The notes: generated by a model from the sequence alone, not told the origin. A stretch of DNA of 64,000 nucleotides from Karstenula rhodostoma CBS 690.94 (GCA_010093485.1 MU001497.1:438181-502180), one strand, 5' to 3'; positions 20,301 to 29,507 are shown, counted from the first letter of the stretch. Numbers and translations are program-made.

Positions 20301-21038
20301 GATGCTTTACGCGATGCGCTTCTACAGGGTATATTTCCAGCGTACGTCGAAGCCGCCTTCACTTCTGCTGTCGGTTTTGTGATTGCTCAGCCAATCCTGC
20401 AATCTCTGCTCCCAACTATAGAAGCTATGCGCTTCAGCATCAGAATCCACGACGGTGCAAACGTGCGAGCCGTTTGCGACTGCCTCTTGGCAATCTCTCA
20501 CGCGTTCTTCCGAAGCGTTGAGAAAGTCAAAGACAACGATGGATTGTTGCGATCTCCATACATACTCGAAACACTTTCTCTCATGTTTCAGGTCGCCACT
20601 CCGATAGTCGTACTGTTGGACTATATCTGTGGCAGATGTTCAGAGTCGTCGGCGAAGCCTACGGTCATCCAATACTTTGAGAGCCTCGCCCTCTTTCTTG
20701 GCGAGACGCTGCACGATTTGATGCCACATATGATACCATCGTGTCATAGCGATGCAAGTCAACCGAAGACGAAAAATACAGAGCTCCTGCCTTTCTCTGT
20801 GGATGGATTGCAATCTGGAATCAGGGCGAATTGGAGCGCTAGTGCGGAGTACATATACTTTGGGCAAGGACACACGAAGCGAGAAGTTTTGATCGATTGG
20901 AGTACAGTGGACGAGGCGAAAACAAAACTCATCACAACGATCGAGGAGTTCCTCGCGATTGCGTCGTCATTGAACGATGGAGTACGATATGACGAGTATT
21001 TTGAAAGAGACGCGTCGATGGGCGAGATGAATGTGTAG
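14322..21038 (+). CDS. mus7: Mus7/MMS22-family DNA repair protein
   Basis: One exon of 2238 residues. The start at 14322 gives MSKWRVKGFVQDSDEEEED, the family's usual N-terminus; an in-frame ATG at 14226 would add 32 residues of unlike sequence. In yeasts, Mms22/Mus7 is the substrate adaptor of the Rtt101-Mms1 cullin ligase and acts at damaged replication forks. The N-terminal ~1000 residues are disordered, rich in Ser, Asp and Arg, with SIM-like acidic/hydrophobic runs (ERIDLTNVECLDLTNL, NRVIQLSDESD). The remaining ~1200 residues are helical and form the Mus7/MMS22 domain. An intron-free 6.7 kb gene of this kind is normal in filamentous ascomycetes. The assignment rests on size, N-terminal motif and overall layout. 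Confidence 0.85.
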   Translation: MSKWRVKGFVQDSDEEEEDIESSTTSSTRKSQHSDSPRDIANIDRDDDRSNTVVRDAHSKNKYRPAHGTISPSEELHDAWEATHNAPTAVTRATEATPAGQQPLTPPKAVATNLDSRERFESPDPLLGSPTPKAKRVDNRQYSSQILGVPSVSQGTQESALSKIDGKAKITFLLDFSDDSDLSDPPSDLDELHPQEFRRDPQIRRPTERIDLTNVECLDLTNLPPAEDESHAHETVFASPTRRATVQVVIPPSTNRERQPQVFDRYVERSFRQRKPIQLHPYLLEGERYRQDLQGRGVKPVTRVLSPTRKTHHNDQESQEQEFDPNKDLALHSSPGIPVSTPIIRRRTENDQGSPGQQNLARPRQLKSTSTIHSSTQRKKLGRPPRPSSASRQLSLTQGNPSAADVWTVPQSPPYSSSPPINRCVSTVQNHARRMTVTPVPDLPTPSNSSSVLAIGDMESDDEPVRSVQRLGQRAHHPIPILSDSSSSDTEASENEAEASNHELQKVGKRIRGVLPASWLRLDLHAQEKRDKQRRDRLDALQSPGQAEPQRGVAQKVVRRQATPLGLGGLNSTDNRVIQLSDESDGGADTPAPQISNAQELARAAIETAAMLDRRYADEDSDTMENDRLHLFTLGGGKKRKQQSKLTDVFAASKRRKVTEGGGKHSKTASGPHTASKRARKRTPPPALGILDVEQSPSKDQPVPQFLRIARRQARRRPDHARQSPANKYIRLHTVQDTQDANATLREWRRGAIKPKANAMQSSHRPAPRRPLVDLDHNRWTPLGDADTVLQSREQHSSMTLELESARHPTHLIGPMDIRETERDSTRNKNKQHAPAPTRKKPSQHSRPRPLPFRDAQLEGLETDHGSSTRRSAFQRGLQRVDRQFDLQQPLFQPRNPQLARYLADDDIFFPAVPSVENVGDPVPNSPISKPPVTKRRLVRKPRAQRVDVETREYRQPSEPVVDDYLKGVPDPPVVDPEPGQADQSSLQGLGPHGTRYPTTFDVLPLPDGTYFHVSTFVGSGALHRALASDQSNPRSLDKPAGYCNVDFFQTSIRCGPWEDSIAACIADSTNDMWNAVTSPSEHDDSLSSNRSCFEKASTVIWSLIGYVSTHLSFHDPIDRNSFVIKMEQWATFMFESIMSNSTEDAKSDQLAKARSLGLLLVLTLQIYKIAQHSAVEQSAKSELIVLITSIGKSLVGDILDHVSDLSDFLENNKRYQVRENGIRDSDVVVEGFVICLHTLSQASIPGTTLWDLVGQSLSPAAKRATHLMEFESIWGTIFALLPFIEFNDLGIPSRHRRISFREDNWTTVRALLQRTFALYPATSKADNASLDDYIRAVMTRCHELVHFWHWNRCDPALYVMFDFFVAQNGLKHLKREQGQGLAGFLEQTDDGSFNRIEPNARSFHIFLKCLYIGIRGMRDCYQEKKLRSVVLRLIPNHGRSHPKDQPLEVESLEALQNHHDILCTLYRASPLPCRPNLELIKNLVNHGNSHREACRIGIRSWANLAKFQLSTDESYSSLQPLAQWHQDIQTQTLKQYLLAKTEAEDYLNSGVLNKSEATSLMVRQTMEKNQDQVITALRDCIAGLRKAVGVRYSQGLLKEFLVDAGLVQLLELPHLQDRRLIVVIRDALAVLRTFASLPRQTPPNTVVPEQDEESQDYGDSFDLADFMEVDLELHQPDDFLQSPLWHLLSNAFGAESSPDDNLLMDCIDTWCLIARCQVSLGARSWTYYLDPFSQVSWQQLRRTEQTQKFLPYFMASVLNCDSTSYSQHRLDFLNALLVSLVDRESLLRFQHRLLCAIIRAVPDEPLLQNLPFYDENGNGSLDIQADTVRMRRLPLISMILANMRGDFLNTIHEGVGRVAEVKGGYAAILKDFMNAMKNNYQQLGSGTTVTGAYVEFVQKVVQFLQQYTADIHPVLDFFTNSVAFPLPAADPTYVVGRLCGYAPKLSQLGIPKQLSVFVQTVAQQAATGGHQSYLVHQLQTALCVDEAPPKDRDALRDALLQGIFPAYVEAAFTSAVGFVIAQPILQSLLPTIEAMRFSIRIHDGANVRAVCDCLLAISHAFFRSVEKVKDNDGLLRSPYILETLSLMFQVATPIVVLLDYICGRCSESSAKPTVIQYFESLALFLGETLHDLMPHMIPSCHSDASQPKTKNTELLPFSVDGLQSGIRANWSASAEYIYFGQGHTKREVLIDWSTVDEAKTKLITTIEEFLAIASSLNDGVRYDEYFERDASMGEMNV

Positions 21039-22536
21039 TCTCGCTTTTTTCTTGCTCATGCATTGTCCCACATTAGCGGCATTGACGGCGTTATTGGGTT
21101 TCGAGTACGCATGATAGATAACGAATTCATAAGCTCATGACCTGTTCTGGTCTCTTCTACACGATGGGCAATGTTGCGTCCGCCTTCTAGTCAAATGATG
21201 AACGTCAATACCGCATTTGCAACACATGCCCATCGTTCCCAACCTACCTTCCCATACCACACTGTCATTGCTAGCTTCTACCCCTGAACCACCCAAATGA
21301 GCTTCTCTTCTCCATCTCCTCCGCTGCTACATCGCCAACGATTACATTTCCATAACTTACCAAGATGCCGTCACAGTTACTTCTAGAACTGCTTGGTTGC
21401 GTCTTTCGTAGTATGTTTCTGGAGAATTACAGACAGGTAGAGATATACTAAGCAAGGATGAGCGAGGAAACCTGTACTTTTCCGCCCACCAGGATATGTA
21501 TGTTGGAAACCCATCAAGTCGTAAACTTCCCCGTGGATGGTCAAGTACAGCTATTCAGAATCGTCGTGAGCCGCCACCTCGGCAGGCGTAAAAAAGATTG
21601 TGTCGGGGCTGGGGGCGTGCTGGATACGAGTGTCGTCTCCGAGATAACTACAAATGCCGGGGAGTCGGTTGCTTGAGTTCCACCATAACTTTTGACACGA
21701 TTTATATTTGGGAAAGGAAGATGAGATTCGACATTATCTTTTTCTCTTCTCACCTACCGATGACCCACGCACTCCCTCCTCCTCGCGGGCGCCTCCATAT
21801 TGTTTTCTACGATCCCGGGGTTTCTACATGTTTCCTTCTCTTTCTCCTTATCCACCACAGCCCTCGCAAAAAGCAGTGCCGACCTCTCCTCCCTACCTCC
21901 CTCTCTCGCCGCCCAATAGACCGCCTTCGCCACATAAGTAACGCAGACCTTCGACATGCTTACGGCGATTTCTACGCGCCTCGGGTAATTTCGATGCACC
22001 CCCGACCTTCCTTATGCTCGCCATCTTCACTGGAGTACTGCAGGACGTGTATCGATTAAGTCTGAGTTTGCGGCTGGCCAGACACCAACGTGGTATCAGA
22101 GGCTCCCGTCGCCAGTGAAGTCGTATATCGAGAGTACCCACAAGGCCATCAAGACAGGCGGGAACGACTATACGGGAGCGGAGTAGGTGCCTGGCATTCC
22201 GAACTGTGAATATAATCCACATGTCTCAACTAGCGCAAGAGCGTCATTGGAGGCAGGAGTTGGGTTGCTGAAAGCTTGGTTTTAGATACAGTAACACCGG
22301 GAGCTGTTGGAATAAATGGCGCTCCGCCTGACGAGGGAACGAAGGTGATGTGCAAGCAGCCTCATCTGGGTGCAGCCGCAACAGACGTGGAGTGCTATGG
22401 AGGTCCTTGGATTATCAAAGGCGGTTGGTATCTCAGGCCTAGCTGCTGCTTTATAGAAGCCGGCTGTATGTTTGAGAACGTGTGGCCTTCCATGTGAGCC
22501 TTAGCTTGGAAATTGGGTTGGATCGTGAGCGGTGGT
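21039..22536. other. Gene-poor region between mus7 and a HET gene
   Basis: This 1.5 kb stretch has no intact gene. It is listed because it contains a short coding-like fragment on the plus strand (see next entry) and short frames with stops around 21.7-22.0 kb. No repeats were seen. Confidence 0.4.
22061..22186 (+). other. Coding-like fragment resembling the end of a small extracellular Ser-rich protein
   Basis: A 41-codon open stretch ending at TAG contains TPTWYQRLPSPVKSYIES. This resembles the WYxxLPxxVKSY ending seen in many short secreted or GPI-type fungal proteins. No matching upstream exon with a start could be joined, and stops interrupt the candidate upstream sequence. It may be a remnant or the last exon of an unrecognised gene. 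Confidence 0.25.
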
Positions 22537-24231
22537 TCATTCGCTTGCTGTTTTTGATTGAAGAGATGACTCCGCCGGGAGTGGTGGGCCACCAGGCCTG
22601 TAGAACGTGATTATGGTATCCCAGATAGTCAACGATTGGTTAACGGAGGTCCAGAAAATCGGTCTTTGAAGAGTCTTCTTCTTCGCACGTACTATCACTT
22701 CGGTTGAGGATGCATCTTTAAGACCGTATGTGTGATAGTCGCCGAGATACTTCCATAAGTCCTGGCCTTGTCTGATCATACCAGAAATATCACCAAGCAC
22801 TCTCGAACACGACGACAAATCAGCCTCGCGGGTTATTACCGTCCACATGGTTTTGTCGTGCGAACCCAATGCAAGCAAGAAAAAAGTTGATTCGTCATCC
22901 GAGAACAGGAGGCCTCCAGTTGTATCGTACGGCAACTCTATGATTCCATCAGCGTCACGTCGCAGACGGTTTCGTCGATTGTTTTTGAAACGATGTGACT
23001 CTGATGTTGGATCCAGTTCTATCTTGTGGAGCCGAATTTTCTCTGGCAATTTTTTTGGAAGTGTGACACGTATCCGTGTGATTTTTGGCGCTTCCATAAC
23101 CTTCGTGACCAACGGTGCAACCCAGCCCGGTACTAGAATAGTGAAGAAATCCCACCGAGCCTGGTTGACTTGATCCGGAGGTAGTGATTTTACAGGATAT
23201 TCTGGCCTTCTGAAGCAGTGGCCGTTGAAATTGCTGTAGTCGCGGTTAGTCACACTTGCAGGCTCAAGAGAGATGCAAATGATATGGCCGGAAGCGTCTT
23301 CACAGTTCAAAATAACCAAAAGGACGTCCTTTTCCCGTTCGTCACCCCATCGGATATTTAGAGTTATTCGTAATCCTGAGTTCGTCATCTCGAATGTCTT
23401 TATGTCATCTCTGTTCCTGACATTGATTCTAGAAGCGTTACTGAAAGCGAGAGGATGCGGAGCCAGCATGCCAAGCCGATCGTGACTAGCCCGAAATTCC
23501 TGCGGGTTCCAGGCAAAGATTGTGTGCTCATTTGATTTCTGGACGAGTTCGAGCTGTAGCCGGTAGAAAGCTTTATCTCCTTCGCCGTAAAGCAACGGCA
23601 TATTGACGTCGACAAGCCCAAGAAGACAATAGGCAATATCCTCTGGTCTAGTTGTCTCTCTGCAAGACGCCCAGCTGAACCTAGTGGCTATACTAGCCTG
23701 TTCAATGCTATGACGATCCGAGAGGTACTTCTTGTCGATCCCGGTACGTGCACTGATATTGGTGACTGCGCTTGACTTTGTCCCCATGTAGACCCAGTCA
23801 GCGTTGTAGAACTCTACCACGGCAGGCGCCAATAGCTCTTGCAAACACCAACCGCGTGTAAACCAACGCACCAACCGTAGGTCTGAGACATGGAAGTTGT
23901 CCAGATTACTCGTAAGGTCGGAAAGAAAAGCGTAGTATATCTCAGCATCCCAGTACCATTTGTACATGGAGTTGATTACTTCACTCAGCTCAGAGCTGCT
24001 TCGTTTGTCGATGCAACAGGTATCGATCCATGTCCATTTATATCTATCGCGAACAGCTTGCTCACAGCACTTGATTATCTTGCTGTAGCCTTGCATGTTC
24101 TTCGCATGATCCTGATGGATGTCGTCGAAGGTGACCTCGCCGTCACCCCACGTATGGGACAGAATCACATAGGGAGGAATGCGTTGGACGAAGCTGTGAA
24201 GAACTAGCGTGTTGGTATTGAGTAACCGCAT
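22537..24231 (-). CDS. HET-domain (heterokaryon incompatibility) protein
   Basis: A single exon codes 564 residues. The HET domain spans residues ~20-160: PYVILSHTWGDGEVTFDDI, then KWTWIDTCCIDKRSSSELSE, AEIYYAFLSDL and WFTRGWCLQELLAP. These are the three conserved HET blocks in order. The following EDIAYCLLGLVDVNMPLLYGEG is typical of the HET-E/HET-D-like subgroup. HET proteins trigger cell death after fusion of genetically different hyphae, and many copies occur per genome. The C-terminal ~300 residues are diverse, with no NACHT, WD40 or ankyrin repeats. This is therefore a short HET form lacking a sensor domain. No introns. Confidence 0.93.
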   Translation of the reverse strand: MRLLNTNTLVLHSFVQRIPPYVILSHTWGDGEVTFDDIHQDHAKNMQGYSKIIKCCEQAVRDRYKWTWIDTCCIDKRSSSELSEVINSMYKWYWDAEIYYAFLSDLTSNLDNFHVSDLRLVRWFTRGWCLQELLAPAVVEFYNADWVYMGTKSSAVTNISARTGIDKKYLSDRHSIEQASIATRFSWASCRETTRPEDIAYCLLGLVDVNMPLLYGEGDKAFYRLQLELVQKSNEHTIFAWNPQEFRASHDRLGMLAPHPLAFSNASRINVRNRDDIKTFEMTNSGLRITLNIRWGDEREKDVLLVILNCEDASGHIICISLEPASVTNRDYSNFNGHCFRRPEYPVKSLPPDQVNQARWDFFTILVPGWVAPLVTKVMEAPKITRIRVTLPKKLPEKIRLHKIELDPTSESHRFKNNRRNRLRRDADGIIELPYDTTGGLLFSDDESTFFLLALGSHDKTMWTVITREADLSSCSRVLGDISGMIRQGQDLWKYLGDYHTYGLKDASSTEVIVRAKKKTLQRPIFWTSVNQSLTIWDTIITFYRPGGPPLPAESSLQSKTASE

Positions 24232-24840
24232 AGTTTAATTCGTTCAGTCGTCTTTGCACTTGTTCGTGCGATCGGAAGGCACCAGGCTGAGGAAAGATCA
24301 AATGTTGCCGAGTTTGCGATGTGGGATTGCCAGGGAACAAGCTGCGTTCAGTCCATTGCATAGGTGAGTAGTGAGTAGCTGTGCACCCAACTCTTAACTT
24401 TCGGAGGGGTCTTTTTGGTGGGGAAAGGTTCAGCCTGGTGTCATGGCGACTTGATAAACTGCATCCCGCGCTTATGCGATGCGGGGTGTGTTCGCCATAC
24501 TGGGATTGAAAAACATTGCTAGAGCGAATACATTGATATTACGACTCATATCAGGTCAGTACCTGGGTGACGACAGTGAGGCAACCCAACATGCTAGGAA
24601 CGATGAGACGCCTCCTAGAGATCTCGGGATGGTCGTTCGCACGCGTTGGAAAGTGGAGCAGTGCCAAGACCACCGGGCGGTGACTGGTGGCAGAATATCG
24701 CGCCGCCCAAAATATTTCGAAATGCGCATCTTCACCAACAAATTTGTACAGGCGAAGGCACACAATCAGTTCTACGACGGATTCCTGGCAAAAACTCGTT
24801 CGCCTGATCGTCGCGTAACGTCCGACTTACCGCTCACACC
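24232..24840. promoter_or_regulatory. Divergent promoter region of HET gene and utp7
   Basis: This 609 bp region lies between two start codons. No named element or small gene was recognised. Confidence 0.35.
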
Positions 24841-26490
24841 ATGGCCTCAAAACCGCCCTCGAAATCGGTTGCGCCCCGCCCGAAACCGAAAAAGACGCCC
24901 ATGGACGATGCAGATGCCCAACTGCAAGCCGAATACGCACAAGCCGCAAACACACAGTATGGCCGCGGTCAAAAGATCTCCACAAAGTCGGTGAAAGACA
25001 AAAAACTAAGGGCAAACTTGCGATCACTGGAACAAAAGAACAAACAGGCGGCACTGCAGGCAAAACAGGCGGAAATCCTCCTCGACCACGAAGCAGGCCT
25101 CATAGAACCGGAACATGAGTTGGAACGTACATTCAAGGTGCGGCAGGACGACATCCGGAACGAGGTCAGCATCGAGACGGCAAAGAAGGGCTTCGAGCTG
25201 CGGCTGGATGCACTAGGCCCGTACGATGCATGCGACTACACGCGCAACGGGCGCGAGCTGCTCATCGCCAGCCGGAAGGGACACGTCGCCAACTTCGACT
25301 GGCGAGAGGGAAAACTGGGCTGCGAACTGCAGCTCGGCGAGACGGTGCGCGACGCAAAGTGGCTGAACAACAACCAGCGCTTCGCCGTCGCGCAGTCGAA
25401 ATGCGTGTACATCTACGCCGGCGACGGCGTGGAAATCCACCAGCTGAAGAAGCACCAAGAAGCCACACACCTCGAGTACCTCCCCTACCACTTCCTCCTC
25501 GCGTCCATATCCACCGCAGGCATGATCCGCTACACCGACATCTCCACCGGCCAGATGCTGTCCGACCTCCCCACGAAACTCGGCCAACCCACGGCATTCG
25601 CGCAGAACCCCTACAACGCCATACTCCACGCGGGCCACCAAAAAGGCCTCGTCACCCTCTGGTCGCCCAACAGCCAAACCCCGCTCGTCAAGCTGCTCCC
25701 CCACCGCAGCCCCGTGCGCGCCATCGCCGTCGACAAGTCCGGCCGCTACATGGTCTCCGCTTCGCAGGACCGCCAAATGTCCATCTGGGACATCCGCATG
25801 TTCCGCGAGCTGCACTCGCACCACCTCAAAGCCCCCGCCCACAGCATCTCCATCTCCGACCGCAACCTCACCGCCGTGGGCTGGGGCTCGCACGTCTCCG
25901 TCTACAAGCCCGACCTCTTCACCCTCTCCCTAGACTCCTCCGTCGTCGTGCCCACCCCCTACCTCCACTGGCACGGCGACGCCATGGGCGTGTCCGCCGT
26001 GAAATACTGCCCCTTCGAAGACGTCCTCGGCATCTCCCACGCAAAAGGCTTCTCCTCCATCCTCGTCCCCGGCGCCGGTGAACCCAACCCAGACTCCCTC
26101 GAGCCCGGCACGAACCCCTTCGAGTCCGCAAAGCAGCGCCAGGAGGCAGAGGTCCGCGCCCTCCTCGAGAAGTTGCAGCCCCAGATGATCAGCCTCGATC
26201 CAAACTTCGTCGGCAACCTCGACCTCGCCACCCACGAGCAGCGCGCTGCGGAGAAAGACCTCGACGCTAGGAAAGAGGATAAGGTCGAGAAGCTGAAGAA
26301 GAAGGCCCGCGGCCGGAACAGCGCGCTGAAGAAGTATCTGAGGAGGCATGGGCAGAAGAACATTATTGACGAGGAGAAGGTGCGCGCGAGGGAGGCCCTG
26401 CAGCGGAACGATGCGAAGCTCGCGGCCAAGCTGAAGAAGGACCAGGAGAGCTACGGGCCGGCGCTTGCGCGGTTCGCGAGAAAAGCCTAG
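24841..26490 (+). CDS. utp7: U3 snoRNP-associated WD40 protein Utp7
   Basis: One exon of 549 residues. Utp7 is a component of the small-subunit processome needed for 18S rRNA maturation in the nucleolus. The basic N-terminal arm contains DKKLRANLRSLEQKNKQAA, followed by the WD40 propeller, with SRKGHVANFDW, SISTAGMIRYTDISTGQ and VSASQDRQMSIWDIRMFREL. The BING4CT block follows: YKPDLFTL, PYLHWHGDAMG, VKYCPFEDVLGISHAKGFSSILVPGAGEPN. The end is a Lys/Arg-rich tail (KVEKLKKKARGRNSALKKYL). All family hallmarks are in order and the length matches yeast Utp7 (~550). Codon use is strongly C-ending. Confidence 0.95.
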   Translation: MASKPPSKSVAPRPKPKKTPMDDADAQLQAEYAQAANTQYGRGQKISTKSVKDKKLRANLRSLEQKNKQAALQAKQAEILLDHEAGLIEPEHELERTFKVRQDDIRNEVSIETAKKGFELRLDALGPYDACDYTRNGRELLIASRKGHVANFDWREGKLGCELQLGETVRDAKWLNNNQRFAVAQSKCVYIYAGDGVEIHQLKKHQEATHLEYLPYHFLLASISTAGMIRYTDISTGQMLSDLPTKLGQPTAFAQNPYNAILHAGHQKGLVTLWSPNSQTPLVKLLPHRSPVRAIAVDKSGRYMVSASQDRQMSIWDIRMFRELHSHHLKAPAHSISISDRNLTAVGWGSHVSVYKPDLFTLSLDSSVVVPTPYLHWHGDAMGVSAVKYCPFEDVLGISHAKGFSSILVPGAGEPNPDSLEPGTNPFESAKQRQEAEVRALLEKLQPQMISLDPNFVGNLDLATHEQRAAEKDLDARKEDKVEKLKKKARGRNSALKKYLRRHGQKNIIDEEKVRAREALQRNDAKLAAKLKKDQESYGPALARFARKA

Positions 26491-26882
26491 GTAGTGCCTT
26501 TGGTCCCGGTGGAAAAGGGGAAAAAAAAAAAAAAAAAAAGTGCGTTTCAGCATCAGCGTCTGGCGTTTTGGCGTTTCGTAGGACAGTCCGGGTGGGTGGT
26601 GGAATATACCCTCTTCACTTCCGAACAGATGAATGAGATTCTGCTTTAATATTGCCTTGCCGGGACGTGTGCCGTCCTCGCCATCGTGATAAACCGACTA
26701 CACAAGAAATACCGAATATCCGCACCTAGTGAAGCCCAGCTCTCAGCAAGCCGTCGCTACTAGTAGCGCCGTCATGAGGGTATAAACGCCTAACCTAACC
26801 GATGCCATCCCTATCCCTATTTCCATCCCAATCTAGTAAACGCAATAAAATGCCGTCCGAGTCCTAGGGTATATCCAGTAAA
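26491..26882. other. Convergent 3' region with poly-A tract
   Basis: This 392 bp stretch lies between the utp7 stop and the Kar9-like stop. It contains a run of 19 A at 26521-26539, 31 bp after the utp7 stop codon. Nothing else was seen. Confidence 0.6.
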
Positions 26883-29507
26883 TCACTCCTGCACCGCGCC
26901 GCCCCGCATGAAAATCCTCTTCGTGCCCCCAACCTTGCCCAAATCCCCAAACGACGACTGCCCCCGCACGCCCGTCCTACTCTCGCTGCGGCTCTCGCTG
27001 CGGCTTTCTCCCCGCGCCCCTTGCGGCAGCGCCGCAGGCGTGAATTGGTGGATGAGGTTGCCACTCACGCTGCGCGCCTGCTTCATCATGCCCTCGACCC
27101 ACTCCGCCTTCTCGTTGTCTAGATCGATTTTCTTCGACTTCGGGCCCGCGAGACCGACTTCCTGGCCACGCCAGGAGCGCCGGCTCGCGTCAGAAAGCGG
27201 CGTGGCAGACGTCTCGTTGCTGCTGGTTGGGGTGGGCGTGGGCGAGAAGTGCGGCATGGGCGGGGGTGCTTCATTCATCGATGTGCCTGCTCGCGTAGAT
27301 GGCCTGTTGGGTGTGGTGTTCGGGCTGATGACCTGCGAGCCGCTGCTGACGCGCCTATTGCGGCTGCTCATCACGCTTTCTGGACGGGGCGACGGCTCCG
27401 CTCCAACCTCTAGGCCTAGAATCTCGAACTGGCCGTTGCTGGATGTGCGTCGACCGTGGTGCTCAGCATATTGTCGTAGGTACTCCCCAAGGTCGGCCCA
27501 ACCGCCACCCACGCGGACCATGACACGCTCGCCGTTCTCACCTACGCGGCGGATGAAAAGCTTGACTGGATGCTCTTTGCCGGGCTGTGTGAGATGGTAC
27601 ATGCGGATGTCGGTGTCACCTCGCCACGATACCGTGGACCTCCTGCCTGAGATCGCGTTAGCTGAGCCGAAATCTTCCTTCACGGGTGACAAGGTAAGCT
27701 CGGGAGTCTTCAAGTTGCTGACTGAATGTGCAGCACGGAGATATCCCTTACTGCCTTTATGAGACACCACGCGTGAAGCTTTTGGATTACGAGCATCAGC
27801 TCCATTCCTCGAGGTAAGCCGGATGTGGGCAGGGATGGTGGAGAGAACATCGGATATTTTTCGCTCGAAGTCGTCGGCTGTGGTCGGAGTCGTGTAGGAA
27901 AACTGTGTTGGTGGCCATGGCGTGCTCTCTACGGATGGCCCGGTCCCGTTCTTTCGTCTCTTGGGCATCGCTGCATTGAGGGCAGGCCGAGGTGCCCTTG
28001 TCGCTCGGTTCGTAGCATTGCGTACGGAGGGCGACGGACTGAAAGCACTGGGAGGACTTGACGAGTACGAGACTTCGGAAGAGATCGACTCCATACTTTC
28101 CCGACGTGAGCGAGGGGTATGCGGTCGAACGGGTGTGTGCTGGCCATCTTCGCTGGTGACGATGATTTGAGACTTTGTAGGGCTAATCGACTCAACGCTC
28201 GACCGTGCGATTTCGGCAGGACCCTCTTCGATTTCGTTGTGAATAACTGTGTCGCCTTCCTCGAACACGGACTCATCATCCTGGATGACGTCTTCTATCC
28301 CTGTGTTCACTGATCGAAGCTCACTTTTGTTTCCGTTTATAGTAAATGGGCTAATGGTCCCCTCATGAGAGCCTTGAGTGTCGTCGACTGGTGTGGTTGC
28401 AATAACTTTATCGGATGGTGCCACGGGCCCGTCCTGCTCCTTAGACTCGCCACTCGGGCCAGCATGCCTTCGCACGCCGAACTCGATGACTTTTCTTCTC
28501 GACTCCTGCGTCCATCGCCCAAAGTCTCCTTCGACGCCTTCGAAGACATCGATCCAGCGCTCGGGCAAGCAATCTTCGTGTCCCTCGAGTGCGTCCAGCA
28601 TTTTATCTAACCGACGTCCCAGATCACTGATTCTACCTCGCATGACGCCAGAAATTGTGTCCACAGCTTTCTTCCATGTCTCGAACGCGTCATCGGAGGG
28701 GTCTTTTGGCGGACCGAGAGCTTCCCAGCCCAAGCGCATGGCTTTCTGGGCGGCCTTGAGATCGTGGAGGTATCGAGGGGCTTCGCGAAGTACCGTCACG
28801 CGTGCCGTCCACGTCTGCAGCCGGTCCTCGAGCCGGAAGTGATGTGGAAGGGCGGAAATGAGGGTATGGGTAATGAGAAAGTTGAAGTCGTCCATGGGCT
28901 TGTAGCTGATGCGGCTCGCTCCATAGCCTGCAGAGGCCGGGCGCGACCGGCTTCCGGGATGCATGTCCAGCACATGGCCCTTTAGCTCATCCACATCGAG
29001 CGCTATCAGCTCGTCGCTGATGTCGTCCAGCCGGGCTTCGTAGGCCTGCACTTGGACCGACAGCAGCGAGCCCCAGTATTCAAGCGGCGCAGGGTCCTGG
29101 CTAGGCGGGGCGTCCTCCAAACGCTCCTCGATGCGCGGCTGCAGGCTCTTCTGGCGGCGCTCCTTGTCCTTGTCCTCGTCACTGGGCTGCTCAAAGGAGC
29201 CGGACCATCCCCATTGGGCGATCTCATCGCACCAGCTCTTCAGCCGTTGGGCAGCCTTGGCCACGCGCGTTCCCAGGTCTCTCTCTGCAGGTGTGAGGTT
29301 TTGGATGCACGCAAATATCTTGTATTGGTCCCGTGTGACGTCGTAGGGCATCGGGCGCTGGGTGAAGGCGTGAAGCGTTGTGTCCGGCGACAGATGGCGC
29401 AAGTGGCTCTCTTCGGCGCGGCTTCGACGGATTCCTGGCGACATGGTGGGCGATGGCGGGCGGAAGGGCGACGCGGGCGCCAGGAGACGGGGCGGGTTTG
29501 CCAGCAT
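26883..29507 (-). CDS. Kar9-like cortical/microtubule protein with C-terminal GAS2 domain
   Basis: One exon of 874 residues. Residues ~40-330 are a helical region of the type annotated as Kar9 (karyogamy/spindle orientation) in filamentous ascomycetes: QRPMPYDVTRDQYKIFACI, LGTRVAKAAQRLKSWCDEI, LRTWTAR-like (LQTWTARVTVLREAPRYLHDL). Residues ~645-685 match a GAS2 (GAR) microtubule-binding domain: VKLFIRRVGENGERVMVRVG, then GGWADLGEYLRQYAEHHG. Between them lies a Ser/Pro/Thr-rich linker with an STIP tetrapeptide near residue 557, which fits the SxIP pattern bound by EB1/Bim1. A role linking microtubule ends to the cortex or spindle is inferred from the domains, not shown. Confidence 0.8.
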   Translation of the reverse strand: MLANPPRLLAPASPFRPPSPTMSPGIRRSRAEESHLRHLSPDTTLHAFTQRPMPYDVTRDQYKIFACIQNLTPAERDLGTRVAKAAQRLKSWCDEIAQWGWSGSFEQPSDEDKDKERRQKSLQPRIEERLEDAPPSQDPAPLEYWGSLLSVQVQAYEARLDDISDELIALDVDELKGHVLDMHPGSRSRPASAGYGASRISYKPMDDFNFLITHTLISALPHHFRLEDRLQTWTARVTVLREAPRYLHDLKAAQKAMRLGWEALGPPKDPSDDAFETWKKAVDTISGVMRGRISDLGRRLDKMLDALEGHEDCLPERWIDVFEGVEGDFGRWTQESRRKVIEFGVRRHAGPSGESKEQDGPVAPSDKVIATTPVDDTQGSHEGTISPFTINGNKSELRSVNTGIEDVIQDDESVFEEGDTVIHNEIEEGPAEIARSSVESISPTKSQIIVTSEDGQHTPVRPHTPRSRRESMESISSEVSYSSSPPSAFSPSPSVRNATNRATRAPRPALNAAMPKRRKNGTGPSVESTPWPPTQFSYTTPTTADDFERKISDVLSTIPAHIRLTSRNGADARNPKASRVVSHKGSKGYLRAAHSVSNLKTPELTLSPVKEDFGSANAISGRRSTVSWRGDTDIRMYHLTQPGKEHPVKLFIRRVGENGERVMVRVGGGWADLGEYLRQYAEHHGRRTSSNGQFEILGLEVGAEPSPRPESVMSSRNRRVSSGSQVISPNTTPNRPSTRAGTSMNEAPPPMPHFSPTPTPTSSNETSATPLSDASRRSWRGQEVGLAGPKSKKIDLDNEKAEWVEGMMKQARSVSGNLIHQFTPAALPQGARGESRSESRSESRTGVRGQSSFGDLGKVGGTKRIFMRGGAVQE

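Noticed and set aside
25213..26553. Long frames antisense to, and in another frame of, utp7
   Set aside because: GC-rich third positions in utp7 create open shadow frames of low-complexity Arg/Val/Gly or Pro/Arg composition.
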